Shown: in pieces, positions 33,573 through 46,201 of the stretch
Numbering within the stretch: the stretch's first letter is position 1
Layout: each line of letters starts with the position of its first letter
Assembly: GCA_024509875.1 (NCBI GenBank)
Contig: JAMPIV010000593.1
Span: 1-64,000 of the forward strand
Reading direction: 5' to 3'
DNA from: Oreohelix idahoensis
Lineage: Eukaryota > Mollusca > Gastropoda > Stylommatophora > Oreohelicidae
DNA length: 64,000 nt
Made by a program: the position numbers and the translations under genes
The notes under the pieces: generated by a model
Databases searched by the model: none
What the model saw: only the letters and a program-made list of their open reading frames with translations
Told to the model about the DNA's origin: nothing

Positions 33573-33849
33573 GGGAGCCGCGCTGGTGTAATGGCTTCGG
33601 CGTTGTACTGGCGACCAGGTGTTCATGGCTCAAACCCGGGCGTCGGCGTTTGAAGAAATGTTTACGGCCGGAAATTTGACTGAATAGCCTGAACGGCTCC
33701 TGTGATAAACCCTCTGTGGATGGGAAGGAGCGAAGCTCCTGACCGGGTTGGAAGGAAATTCCTCAGGTTCCCCAGCCTCGCAATGACATGTCATTGGGCC
33801 GAAGGGCTGAAAGCCCAAGTGCCGCTGGTTAAGAAAAAAAAAAAAAAAA
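33573..33849 (+). mobile_element. SINE with tRNA promoter and A tail
   Basis: The head reads as an A box TGGTGTAATGG (about 33584-33594) and a B box GGCTCAAACCC (about 33627-33637), followed by a GC-richer conserved body with the stem-like gggaaggagcgaagctcctgacc stretch, ending in a 15-nt A run. All parts of a SINE are in order. It lies in intron 1, plus strand. Confidence 0.85.
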
Positions 33850-34365
33850 TCCCCCCCGTTCCAGGAGAGAATAACTTTTCGTGGCTCGTGGATTGGTAGT
33901 GTTACGGTTCGTCAGATGTTAAGATAATGTTATGATGTTTAACGGGAAGCTCTTACGATTGGTTTTGATTTTAGTTTATGTAGCAGTCATGAGATTACGT
34001 CAAAGTGGGGAAGATGCGGTTTTTGTGAGATAATTCTAGATCTTTGACTCATTACGTTTGTTTTGCATCAGAAAATTGGCACTATATACAGGGCCCCATC
34101 TGTTAGTCGGGGCTCACAGTCCTGGATTATTATTGCCGTAAATAGTGTCAGGCATAAACTCAGTCTGCCCGGTTAGTGGATATTTTAGCTAAAGGATTTT
34201 AGCAAGTCAGAGTAGGCTTTCTTCTGGGATTTATTTTTATTTTTAGTCAGTAGTTTGCCATCAAGTACCTGACCTCTGCCAGTGTATTGTGATAATAGTG
34301 TATGAACTCAGGAGTTTTGTTTACCTAAAGTGGCCATATGTATTTAAGTTAGTTGTCGAAGGTTA

Positions 34366-34367
<2 letters not shown>

Positions 34368-34398
<31 letters not shown>

Positions 34399-34403
34399 CG
34401 GGT

Positions 34404-34467
<64 letters not shown>
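34368..34467 (+). repeat. 100-nt G homopolymer tract
   Basis: An almost uninterrupted run of G with a cgggt break near 34399. It would fold as stacked G-quadruplexes on the plus strand. It may be partly a sequencing artefact. The Gly-rich frame across it is not a gene. Confidence 0.9.
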
Positions 34468-36770
<2,303 letters not shown>

Positions 36771-36777
36771 TTGCCAG

Positions 36778-36992
36778 GTTTGTCCATCTCTGACCTATGC
36801 TCTCTAATAACAGTGACGTGGACAAACACCTGTTACACCCCAACATTAGTTAATTTGGACCTGGCTTTTGATCCGATGGAACTTCAGCTTCTGATCGGAA
36901 CGTGGCCACATCTGACCTTTAATCACGTGACTAGCTGTATCACTGCATTTATCACGCTGGAAAGATGTATGTGTGTAACTATGCCAATCAAG
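36778..36992 (+). CDS. Rhodopsin-class GPCR, coding exon 2
   Basis: Acceptor ttgccag ends at 36777 and the donor AAG|GTAACA follows 36992. The exon is 215 bp; with the one base from exon 1 it closes exactly 72 codons, leaving phase 0. It encodes TM2 (LSISDLCSLITVTWTNTCYT, with the LxxxD aspartate), the first extracellular loop, TM3 (TFNHVTSCITAFITLERCMC) and the start of loop 2 (VTMPIK). The usual D/E-R-Y box is E-R-C here, as in many gastropod receptors of this type. The exon lies 7.1 kb after exon 1. Confidence 0.9.
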
Positions 36993-37210
36993 GTAACAGC
37001 CGGGATTATGTTTAACCGTTCTAAATCATCATCATTTTCCGCTAACGCGCTGGTCACAATAGGTTGAGATACGATCTATATCACAAATACGGGATTGGTC
37101 CAACAGATCTCTGCTCCTGTGGCACCAGCCCCATGGGAGCCGAACATCTGAGAGCAGCGAACGGAGTGCCATTTTGCAACAACCCACTTCTCTCCAAGAC
37201 GAACTGTTTG

Positions 37211-38677
37211 GAGATGTTAGGAACCTTGAGCTGACTGCTACCTTTATTTGAGTCATTACTGTAGAAGTCTGAGGGCAAACGAGATGTCAGGTACCCTGAG
37301 CTGATTACTGCCTTTATTAGAGTCATTGATGTAGAAGTCTAAGGGCGAACGAGATGACAGGTACCCTGAGCTGACTACTGCCTTTATTAAAGTCATTAAT
37401 GTAGAAGTCTGAAGGTGAACGAGATGTCATGAACCTTGAGCTGACTACTGCCTTTATTAGAGTCATTAATGCAAAAGTCTGAAGGTGAACGAGATGTCAT
37501 GAACCTTGAGCTGACTACTGCCTTTATTAGAGTCATTAATGCAAAAGTCTGAAGGTGAACGAGATGTCGGGAACCTTGTGCTGACGACTGCCTTTATTAG
37601 AGTCATTAATGAAGAAGTCTGAAGGCGAACGAGATGTCAGGAACCTTGAGCTGACTACTGCCTTTATTAGAGTCATTAATATAGAAGTCTGAGGGCAAAC
37701 GAGATGTCAGGAACCTTGAGCTGACTACTGTCTTTATTAGAGCCACTAATGTAGAAGTCTGAGCGCGAACGAGATGTCAGGGACCTTGCGCTGACTACTG
37801 CCTTTTATTAGAGTCATTAATGTAAAAGTCTGAAGGTGAACGAGAGGTCAGGAATCTTGAGCTTACTACTGCCTTTATGAGAATCATTAATGTAGAAGTC
37901 TGAGGGCAAACGAGATTTCAGGAACCTTGAGCTGACTACTGTCTTTATTAGAGCCACTAATGTAGAAGTCTGAGCGCGAACGAGATGTCAGGAACCTTGC
38001 ACTGACTACTGCCTTTAATAGAGTCATTAATGTAGAAGTCTGAGGGCAAACGAGATTTCAGGAACCTTGAGCTGACTACTGTCTTTATTAGAGCCATTAA
38101 TGTAAATGTCTGAAGGTGAACGAGATGTCAGGAACCTTGAGCTGACTACTGCCTTTATTAGAGTCATTAATGTAAAAGTCTGAAGGGGAACGAGATGTCA
38201 GGAACCATGACCTGACTATTGCCTTTATTAGAGTCATTAATGTAGAAATCTGAGGGAGAACGAGATGTCAGGAACCTTGAGCTGACTACTGCATTTATTA
38301 GAGTCATTAATGTAAAAGTCTGAGGGCGAACGAGATGTCAGGAACCTTGAGCTGACTACTGCCTTTATTAGAGTCATTAATGTAGAAGTCTGAGGGCAAA
38401 CGAGATTTCACTAACCTTGAGCTGACTACTGTCTTTATTAGAGCCACTAATGTAGAAGTCTGAGCGCGAATGAGATGTCAGGAACCTTGCACTGACTACT
38501 GCCTTTATTAAAGTAATAATGTAGAAGTCTGAGGGCAAACGAGATTTCAGGAACCTTGAGCTGACTACTGTCTTTATTAGAGCCATTAATGTAAAAGTCT
38601 GAAGGGGAACGAGATGTCAGGAACCTTGAGCTGACTACTGTCTTTATTAGAGTCATTAATGTAGATGTCTGAGGGCG
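37211..38677. repeat. 70-bp minisatellite, about 21 units, in intron 2
   Basis: The unit contains 'ttgagctgactactgccttt', 'attagagtcattaatgtaga', 'agtctgagggcgaacgagat' and 'gtcaggaacc'. Unit variants alternate (tctttattagagccact versus gcctttattagagtcatt), and a higher-order pattern of repeated unit pairs is visible around 37650-38100 and 38380-38590. The 70-bp length is not a multiple of three, so it is not a protein repeat. Confidence 0.95.
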
Positions 38678-39515
38678 TAGAAGAAGAAGTCTCTTTTGCT
38701 CCGAATGGAGAATGGAACCGCGACTTCAGCTGGTCCCCTCGCAGGTAGCATGCACCAAGCAGTCACATTATCTGGCAATTGTCATTTATGTTGCAGTGTG
38801 TTTTAAATGATGAGATCGCTCAACATCATGTTAGTCACCTTGTTCGTGATGCTTAAGGGAGCAGAAGGGAAATTATTTCTTTGCCTCATCAGAGACCCAC
38901 AGGAAAAAGAGTTATTTATCTCTATCGACCGCAGCCAGCCCAAGAGAATTTACTTCTCTTAAAACACATAAACAGTATAATGGAGACAAAAAAAAACAAA
39001 TACAAACACAAAATGTAATACGTCTTACTAAGAGAAATGACAAGGAAACATACGTTGCGGCCACAAGGCCTTCGTCAGGGACAGACAAACAAAAGACAGA
39101 AGGGAAATAAGGTGAGAGTTAAGTGGAGAACATGAAACTTTTGGAATAAGAGACAAATAATCCCTGATAGTGTCACATGTACGAGCGAAAATGGCCGATA
39201 TTGAACCGGAAACCGAGATGTCAGGCAACCTCATCATGTAAAACACACTGCTACAGAAATGACTTCTGCCAGATAATGTGACTGCTTGGTGCAGGCTACC
39301 TGCGACGGGACCAGCTGCAGTGGCGGTTCCATTCTCCATACGGAGCAAAAGGGACTTCTTCTTCGCCCTCAGACTTCTATATTAATGACTCTAATCAAAG
39401 TAGTAGTCAGCTCAAAGTTCCTAACATCTCGTACGCCCTCAGACTTCTATATTAATGACTCTAATCAAAGTAGTAGTCAGCTCAAGGCTCCTGACATCGT
39501 GTTCGCCCTCAGACG
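38678..39515. mobile_element. Foldback element whose arms carry the 70-bp minisatellite
   Basis: Left unique arm 38678-38815 (agaagaagtctcttttgctc onwards) and right arm about 39233-39364 are reverse complements. Outside the right arm two further 70-bp units lie in reverse orientation (39365-39505), mirroring the 21 units left of the left arm. The centre (38816-39232) holds no gene. The structure is a large inverted-repeat element with satellite-bearing arms. Confidence 0.8.
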
Positions 39516-39704
39516 AACAGGCTTTTTTTCCATTTTATCCCCGTCTTACGGCAGTTCTCCTCGTATACTTATATACTCATAAACAGTATAAGGAAATTAC
39601 CTTGCTATGAATCAAATAAGCATCATAAACAGCTACCTGTCACCTGGCTTGGGAGAAAAGCAACAACATTCACTTAATATAGTTTTCCTATCTTATAAAG
39701 CTGT

Positions 39705-39890
39705 GATTTTCCACGTAGGCCACATGGCCCCATATGGGGTCATGCCATATTTCTAGGGGGCCACAGTAATATGGTAAAGTACATAAAGTACTAGCAGGCA
39801 GCGACTATGGGGGAGGGGGGGGGGGGTTACAGCAGTAACCGATGCTCAGAAGGTGGCCTTGAGCAAAAATAGGTTGAGAACCCCCGTTCT
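39705..39890. repeat. hAT-like miniature element remnant
   Basis: It opens with 'gattttccacgtaggccaca' (about 39706) and closes with 'aggttgagaacccccgttct' (about 39872-39890), wording typical of hAT-type ends that flank a 'count-of-zero' non-coding middle. A poly-G run lies at about 39811-39825. It was assigned from end wording only. Confidence 0.4.
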
Positions 39891-39907
39891 AGTGCAAGAG
39901 TCGCGGC

Positions 39908-40028
39908 ATAAAGTAGATCCCACTCTGTGCGTAGATCATATGGTAGATCCCACTCTGTGCGTAGATCATATGGTAGATCCCACTCTGTGCGTAGATCATA
40001 TGGTAGATCCCACTCTGTGCGTAGATGA
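39908..40028. repeat. 30-bp tandem repeat, 4 units
   Basis: The unit 'gtagatcccactctgtgc' plus 'gtagatcatatg' repeats four times almost without change. Because 30 is a multiple of three it leaves an open frame (DPTLCVDHMV repeats), but no gene surrounds it. Confidence 0.93.
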
Positions 40029-40680
40029 TGTAGGTTGATTTGGTAGATTCTTTAATGACGGAAGGGGATATTTTTAAAAATTTAAAAGTCGTGTATCTCG
40101 AGGATTATATGTACTTTATCCTAACGTCCAGTGATAACTCACCTGGTAGCAAACAAGAATTCAGTTTAATTGTAAACTGTACAGGATAGCTACAAGGTCT
40201 TTTCTTTGAAATAACTTTAACATACGGTTAAAAAATGGCATTTAGTTGGAAATTTTCAACGAAATGTTGATGAAATTCCAAGAAGCAGATTGTGCAGCAG
40301 AGATAAACATTTCATGAAAAGCAACGATTTACTGCAAATTCCAAATACTCTTAAAAACGTCAAAGCAGGATTTTATACAGCTACAACTTAAGATAGCTCA
40401 GGGTTTCTAAAGTAGTTCACCACAGTTTCTGGGTTGCCTGCTGCTGTTGTAAAGTAGACATCCTCAACTAGAAGTCTTCAAATTGTGCCTTGCCATGAGC
40501 AGTGCTCTCAAGTTCTTAAGTGTTTTCCAGACGTCTGTGAATTTTACATCACGTTCTTTTCTTCCTTTATTGTTTTGTCTTCCAATACGATGTTTCCTCT
40601 TGCATGACGTTTCTGTGCCAAATACTGAGGGACATGCTTCTCTTCTCTCGTGCATCCTTAACCTACCACAGATGTTGTTG
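40029..40680. other. Intron 2 sequence without recognised features
   Basis: No gene or repeat recognised; frames here are short or run into the microsatellite that follows. Confidence 0.35.
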
Positions 40681-41147
<467 letters not shown>

Positions 41148-41280
41148 CCTTCTTTTGTCTCATCTAGGTTATTTCAAAGCATATGCTTTTGTTTATATTT
41201 TCACATCCAGAACATAATAAAACGTTTGCAACTCAAACATGTACACTCTTCTAACAATTGATATCCATTTATCCACGCAG

Positions 41281-41883
41281 GTAAAGACAGTTTTTACACC
41301 AAAAAGAGTGACATTTATCATCGTCAGCATCTTTGTTGTCGTATTGGCCGCTGTCACCCCAATTTATTGCGTCACCGGATATGGAATGAAATTTTCCCCG
41401 TTGTGGAACAAAACTATTCTTGGAGTGATTTTCACAGAGGATCGCATAAACATCGAACACATATCGTATGCTATAAATAATTTATTTATCCCATTCGGCT
41501 CTTTTGCTATAGTCATCGTCTGCACGGCCATGTTGGTTATAAATCTGAAGATGAAAGCAAAATGGAGAAAACATTCCACAACATCTGACCAATCAGAGAG
41601 TTTGTCCAACCGTGACCAGAAAGTTTCCAGGATGATGACAATGATAGCAATCCTATTTATAGCTATCTTTTTTCCTATTTGCGTCATCAACATTGTTCTA
41701 ATCGTTGTTCCTGAGTTTGCAATGGACGGGAAATATCAGAATACTCTATATTCCCTAGGCAGTGTGATATTTGTGCTTCAGTCTACTAACTCAGCCACGA
41801 ATATCTTCATTTATTATTACATGAGCAGTCGGTTTAGGGCTGTATTTCACGAGCTTATTTTGTGTCAAAGCAAGAGCCCATGA
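41281..41883 (+). CDS. Rhodopsin-class GPCR, coding exon 3 (terminal)
   Basis: The acceptor (atccacgcag) ends at 41280; the frame opens VKTVFTPKRV in phase with exon 2 and stops at TGA 41881-41883 (200 codons). It encodes TM4 (VTFIIVSIFVVVLAAVTPIY), the second extracellular loop, TM5 (NNLFIPFGSFAIVIVCTAML), a loop with basic residues (KMKAKWRKH, SNRDQKVSRM), TM6 (TMIAILFIAIFFPICVINIV) and TM7 with NSATNIFIYYYMSSRFR, where the usual NPxxY reads N-I-F-I-Y. The length and layout fit the expanded gastropod chemosensory/peptide receptor group. The ligand and G-protein partner are unknown. Confidence 0.92.
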   Translation, partial: VKTVFTPKRVTFIIVSIFVVVLAAVTPIYCVTGYGMKFSPLWNKTILGVIFTEDRINIEHISYAINNLFIPFGSFAIVIVCTAMLVINLKMKAKWRKHSTTSDQSESLSNRDQKVSRMMTMIAILFIAIFFPICVINIVLIVVPEFAMDGKYQNTLYSLGSVIFVLQSTNSATNIFIYYYMSSRFRAVFHELILCQSKSP

Positions 41884-42142
41884 GATCTGAAATGACTTTT
41901 CAACTTTATTGTTTACAGATGTCACAGGCATATTCCCAATAGTTATTTGAGATTTGGACTGAGCTGTACAGGAAAGGAACTGATTATCCCTCTTCATAAA
42001 GCTGAACTTAGTGTGGTTAAGTCTCTAACACTTAACTCCACTACAGCAGTACCTTCTCTGGGACTACGTTTACCTTTTTCTTTTTATTTTTTAACTGAGC
42101 TGTAGAGCCACTATTTGTTTTTTCTTTCCCAGACAAAAACTC

Positions 42143-42148
42143 AATAAA
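42143..42148 (+). terminator. Polyadenylation signal AATAAA of the GPCR gene
   Basis: AATAAA lies 260 bp after the stop codon in AT-rich sequence and is the first canonical hexamer there. The cleavage site would be 10-30 nt downstream. Confidence 0.6.
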
Positions 42149-42281
42149 AATGAATACGAAATTTCACATATTTAAATGTGCATTTTTTAAACGGAATTTT
42201 ACACACTAAAAGTCTAAGCATTGTACCTGTCTTTTGTATTGTGTTATAGCTGCTAGTTACATGATTTCACAAAACATACTA

Positions 42282-43365
42282 TACTGTTCAAAAAAAGAAA
42301 CGCATAGCTATCCGAGGGCGCGTTTTTATGAGTTTGTAAGTAAAATTTGGTGCTAGGGTATATAAAAACCAGCCTCAAATGTTCTTTACAGTGTCAAATG
42401 CACGTGTTGACCTGAATTGCGTTCGTTTTTGTAATCGTTACAACGCAGTGGTCAATAGTGTTTATGACATAATTTTTGACCACAGCTCATGTTGCGCGCA
42501 CGTGAAAGCAACAAAATTTGGGGTGAACACTATTCACTGACTACGCAACTGAAACCCTATAAAAGGATAACGCTACACCAAAAAAAAATTCAGTTCATTT
42601 TCAAGCAGACATTTATGGCGTCTCTATCGATAAATTTAAGGAACATTGCTATTGGCCGACTGCATGCAGGCGAAAGTCAAAGTCAGGTTGCCAGGCATCT
42701 AAACGTGCATCAGAGTACCATCAGTCGACTTTGGCACCGGTTACAAGCCACTGGCTCAGTTGAAGACCGGCATCGCAGTGGACGGCCCAGAGTGACAACA
42801 GCAGCGGAGGATCGCTTTATTCGGCTTCGTCACCTCAGAGACAGGTTTACAACAGCTTCCTCAACTGCCCAGTCATTGCCTGCAGGACGTCATGTTTCTG
42901 ATCAAATTGTCCTGAACAGACTGCATGACGCTGGACTTTGGGCACAACGTCCTCACCGAGGACCTGTCCTTACGCGCCGCCATCGCCAAAATCGACTTCT
43001 TTGGGCACAACCAGCATCGTCCCTGGGCAGCTGACAATCAATGGAGACGTGTCTGGTTTAGTGACGAATCTTTCTTTTTTGTTGCAGCGTCATGATAGAC
43101 GGCGTAGGGTCTACCGTAGGCGAAATGAACGTTTTGCCCAAAATTGCGTTAATGAAGCTCCGCCGCACGGGGGTGGAGGTGCAATGATGTGGGGAATGAT
43201 CAGTTACAACGGAAGGAGTCAATTGGTGCACATTGAAGGAGGCTTGAATGCGCAACGATATGTCAATGAAATTCTTCGACCCCATGTCCTTCCACTTTTG
43301 GCTGCCCAAAGGTCTGTGTTTCAACAGGACAACGCCAGACCCCATTGTGCACGGTTGACCACTGT
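42282..43365 (+). mobile_element. Tc1/mariner-like transposon, 3'-truncated
   Basis: A TA dinucleotide (42282-42283) is followed by the terminal motif CTGTTCAAAAAAAGAAACGC, typical for Tc1-like inverted repeats. The transposase follows. Homology stops near 43365 before the last catalytic residue, and no right inverted repeat was found, so this is a dead copy. Confidence 0.82.
42615..43365 (+). pseudogene. Tc1-like DDE transposase fragment
   Basis: Starting at ATG 42615: the N-terminal paired-type DNA-binding region (AIGRLHAGESQSQVARHLNV, STISRLWHRL, then GRPRVTT). The frame shifts near 43005 and again near 43070. In the middle piece VWFSDESFF carries the first catalytic Asp; in the last piece MMWGMISYNGR and VFQQDNARPH carry the second Asp. 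The third acidic residue and the C-terminus are missing. The enzyme would cut and paste at TA sites. Confidence 0.88.
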
Positions 43366-44625
43366 TAAATGCTGTTTCTATACATATTTTTCATGTAATC
43401 ATATTGAACCGCTAGTAATGGGTTCTCATCTGTAGCAGTGATCTCTGGACTCATCAAGCGATAGTACGGGGCATCCCTTTTCTCTTCTTGAAAGTCACAA
43501 AATATTTGGATACAAGATGGCTGCTGTCGTGAGCTGTCACTCACTTTAGGATACAAACTGGAATCTGTATCAAAGTTAATCCTACATTAAATGTTCTCAT
43601 TGCTCTGTAGATTATATCATGATGCAATGGACTTCAACATACAATATGGTGCTGCTAGAAATGAATGACATCTTCATCTAGTTAAATATTCCCTCAGACG
43701 TACAAATCGTGCGTCTGCTTATCGAAAACGATGGCTTCGTAAGAGAGTTCATAAGAAGTGCTTTTGTTACCTTGGTATCAGAAATATGATTCTGCCATTC
43801 CTTGGCAATAAGAATAAACACTGGGGTAAAGCATACACGATAGGTCTAGACGACTATCACTTTCCCCTACACATATATCGATCACTTTTTCCGGCGACAA
43901 GCCGATACAGAAAACACGACAGCCCCCCATCATCAGGGCGAAGCCAAAACACACCTCTCTAGCCACACATCCGCTGAACAGCCTTTGACCTTTCTAGCGA
44001 CAAAGAACATATAATTCGACTTAGATATGTAAAGATATACAGATATAAGACAGACTCGTCCTACCTAGACAAACACTACACATAAATTCAGGCCATAGAT
44101 ATACTGAAGCAAGAACAATCTATTTCTACCCAAACAAAGAATAAATCGCAGTAAAACTGGATTCGTCCGCGGAGTTCGATCTGAGACTCCTTTCAAGAGG
44201 AAGTAACTCAATATTGACTTTTCCTTAAGCAAAAAAAGTTTCTATTTTGTTTACAAAATATTTGCGAACATAACAAGCATACAAATGTATTATATTGCAG
44301 GATATCAAAGAGTGCACGTAACAGACTTACCACACCTCCCGGGGAAAAAAAATGGAATTTTTTTTTTTTTTTGAAATACATCTAGGAGCAACGTACAATA
44401 GGCTCACAACGCATGGGTAATGCGCAGATGAAAATATCAGGAATAATTATAACGCCTAATATGAGGCTAAGTCGACTTATGAAGCGACTGGTGAGATTAT
44501 ATCTCATAATCTGAGAGAAATTGTTTCTCTACGAATAAATGTTTCCAGGAAGGTGTCATCAAAGTATAATACAATTCTGGCAATTACACAATGCCTAAAA
44601 AATTTCATACCATAATTTCGTATTA
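43366..44625. other. Non-coding DNA between the Tc1 copy and the LTR nest
   Basis: About 1.26 kb with no recognisable gene, RNA or repeat; a T run occurs at 44358-44372. Confidence 0.4.
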
Positions 44626-45932
44626 GAAACTGGTACGGGTAAATTTTAAGAATGTTTATTATTTCAGGAACCGTCCTCCCGACGTCCTGTGGTAAGAGTG
44701 CATTAGACTTCAGGCTTGACACTCCGTATTACTGTGGCCTGCTGAGTACCCTCCAGGGTTCTCCTTGCATATTCCGTTTGAGGAATTATAGTGGATATAT
44801 TTAAGTTTGGCCAGTCACACACAATCTCCCTGGCCCGCACCTCAGGTACTCATTAACAAGGCCTAACTTCTTGGCACGATTCACAAATATTTATTAACAC
44901 ATTACTCCTCTTGAGTATGATATGACATCGTAGCTTTTACTAGCACATGTCTCCACTGTCCTTGATTCTGATACTCTCCGTTTTAATGGTACAGTCAACT
45001 TACGTGCCCAAGAATTCCATACACACTGCTAAGACTAATCTGACATTATACTGTTAGATGAAAGCATAAGGCAGTGATGGTAATCGATCTTGCAGGTGAA
45101 ATATAAAGATGCCCAAAGGCAATTAACACATTTTAAAAGCAGGTCCTACTGGACACATTCCTTGCATACTGGTCAAACGACACAAGCAGACTGCCGGTTA
45201 GAGACGCTAGCTTGTCCCAAATCAAAACTCACGTCTGCTGTCAATTCAAAGCAGGAGTCAAGACGTCACTTCCTGCAACCACGGGATACCGTGTGTAAAC
45301 AATATATATCAGGAAGTGATCGAATACAAAACATGATATGATATTTACTCATATCATTTACTCCCCCCTGGATTAAAATAATGAAAAGGAACTTTTCATT
45401 ATTTTCATAATACAATCTTACAAGGTCACTGGAGAAACCATATGACAATATCCAAATACTCAACTGTCATCATTATGATAGCACCTAGAGGCGTGCTCCA
45501 TAATCGACAATTTAACACACAAGGTGTGGTATTTAGTAATAACATAACCAAACCCATTATCGTTAGCAGACGCTCTTTTGACACAAATGTGAGGTAACTA
45601 CATTAATTAGAAGGCAGTGAAGAAAAGTCAATATGTCAGTCATGGCACTCACACAGCATACCATGTCAACAAACGCCCTAAGTCGTGTCGGTATGTAAGT
45701 CTACCTATCTATCAAATGAAATGCATAATAAGCAATCAAAGACAGAATAGAACATATGAGGCAGACAAGTTAAAATATAAGTGGTGACTGCGACAATATG
45801 TCAAAATAGTTATTAATGTTTGTATGTATGCAATGTCATGTGGTGAATGACAATGTTAATGAGATGTCATATGAAGATATATTACTTAATATCTACACAT
45901 ATGAAAGATATAGGTTATACTAAGTGTAAGCA
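44626..45932 (-). repeat. LTR of the integrase-first family, lying inverted at the 5' end of copy A
   Basis: It matches 62518-63825 over its whole length and parts of 52909-53853 and 60611-61338. Its right edge reads CTAAGTGTAAGCA, the reverse complement of the LTR start TGCTTACACTTAG seen at 51913 and 61899. Its left edge is the recurrent breakpoint at 'aaactggtacggg', so the promoter-bearing part seen in copy B's LTR is absent. A C run lies at about 45361-45368. An 83-codon frame inside (45090-45341) recurs only because the repeat recurs. Confidence 0.8.
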
Positions 45933-46201
45933 TTAGTTTAATTTAATTCATATATATTTTATAGTTATTCCTTTGTTTTCCCATTTGTATTTCCTTTAGA
46001 TGCTCTAACCCTGTCTTGCTGTTCTTACTTGTTGTGGTTCTATTTTTTTCATTACTCCATATTGTATAGCTGAATACATCTACTATTGCAATTATAAATT
46101 GATCTGAGATTGGTGGAGTGAATATTGAATATAGCTGACATATTCATATACATAAAAGTTAAAATATTGTGTATTAATGATAAACACAAGAATAAGCAAC
46201 C
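45933..46201 (+). other. 5' leader of copy A
   Basis: It starts 'ttagtttaatttaattcata' and matches the copy B leader (59781-59514, inverted) up to the gag start. Where copy B has 'tgctcgaaccctg', copy A has 'tgctctaaccctg' (about 45999); a primer-binding site could lie here, but it is not next to the LTR. Confidence 0.7.

Noticed and set aside
37211..38677. CRISPR-like array
   Set aside because: Units are contiguous 70-bp tandem repeats without unique spacers, in a eukaryotic intron.
39853..40038. Frame with DPTLCVDHMV repeats
   Set aside because: A 30-bp tandem repeat stays open by length; no surrounding exon signals.
45090..45341. An 83-codon frame recurring at 61071, 61486 and 62980
   Set aside because: It recurs because the LTR recurs; the copy at 53074 is shifted and shortened, and the protein shows no domain.
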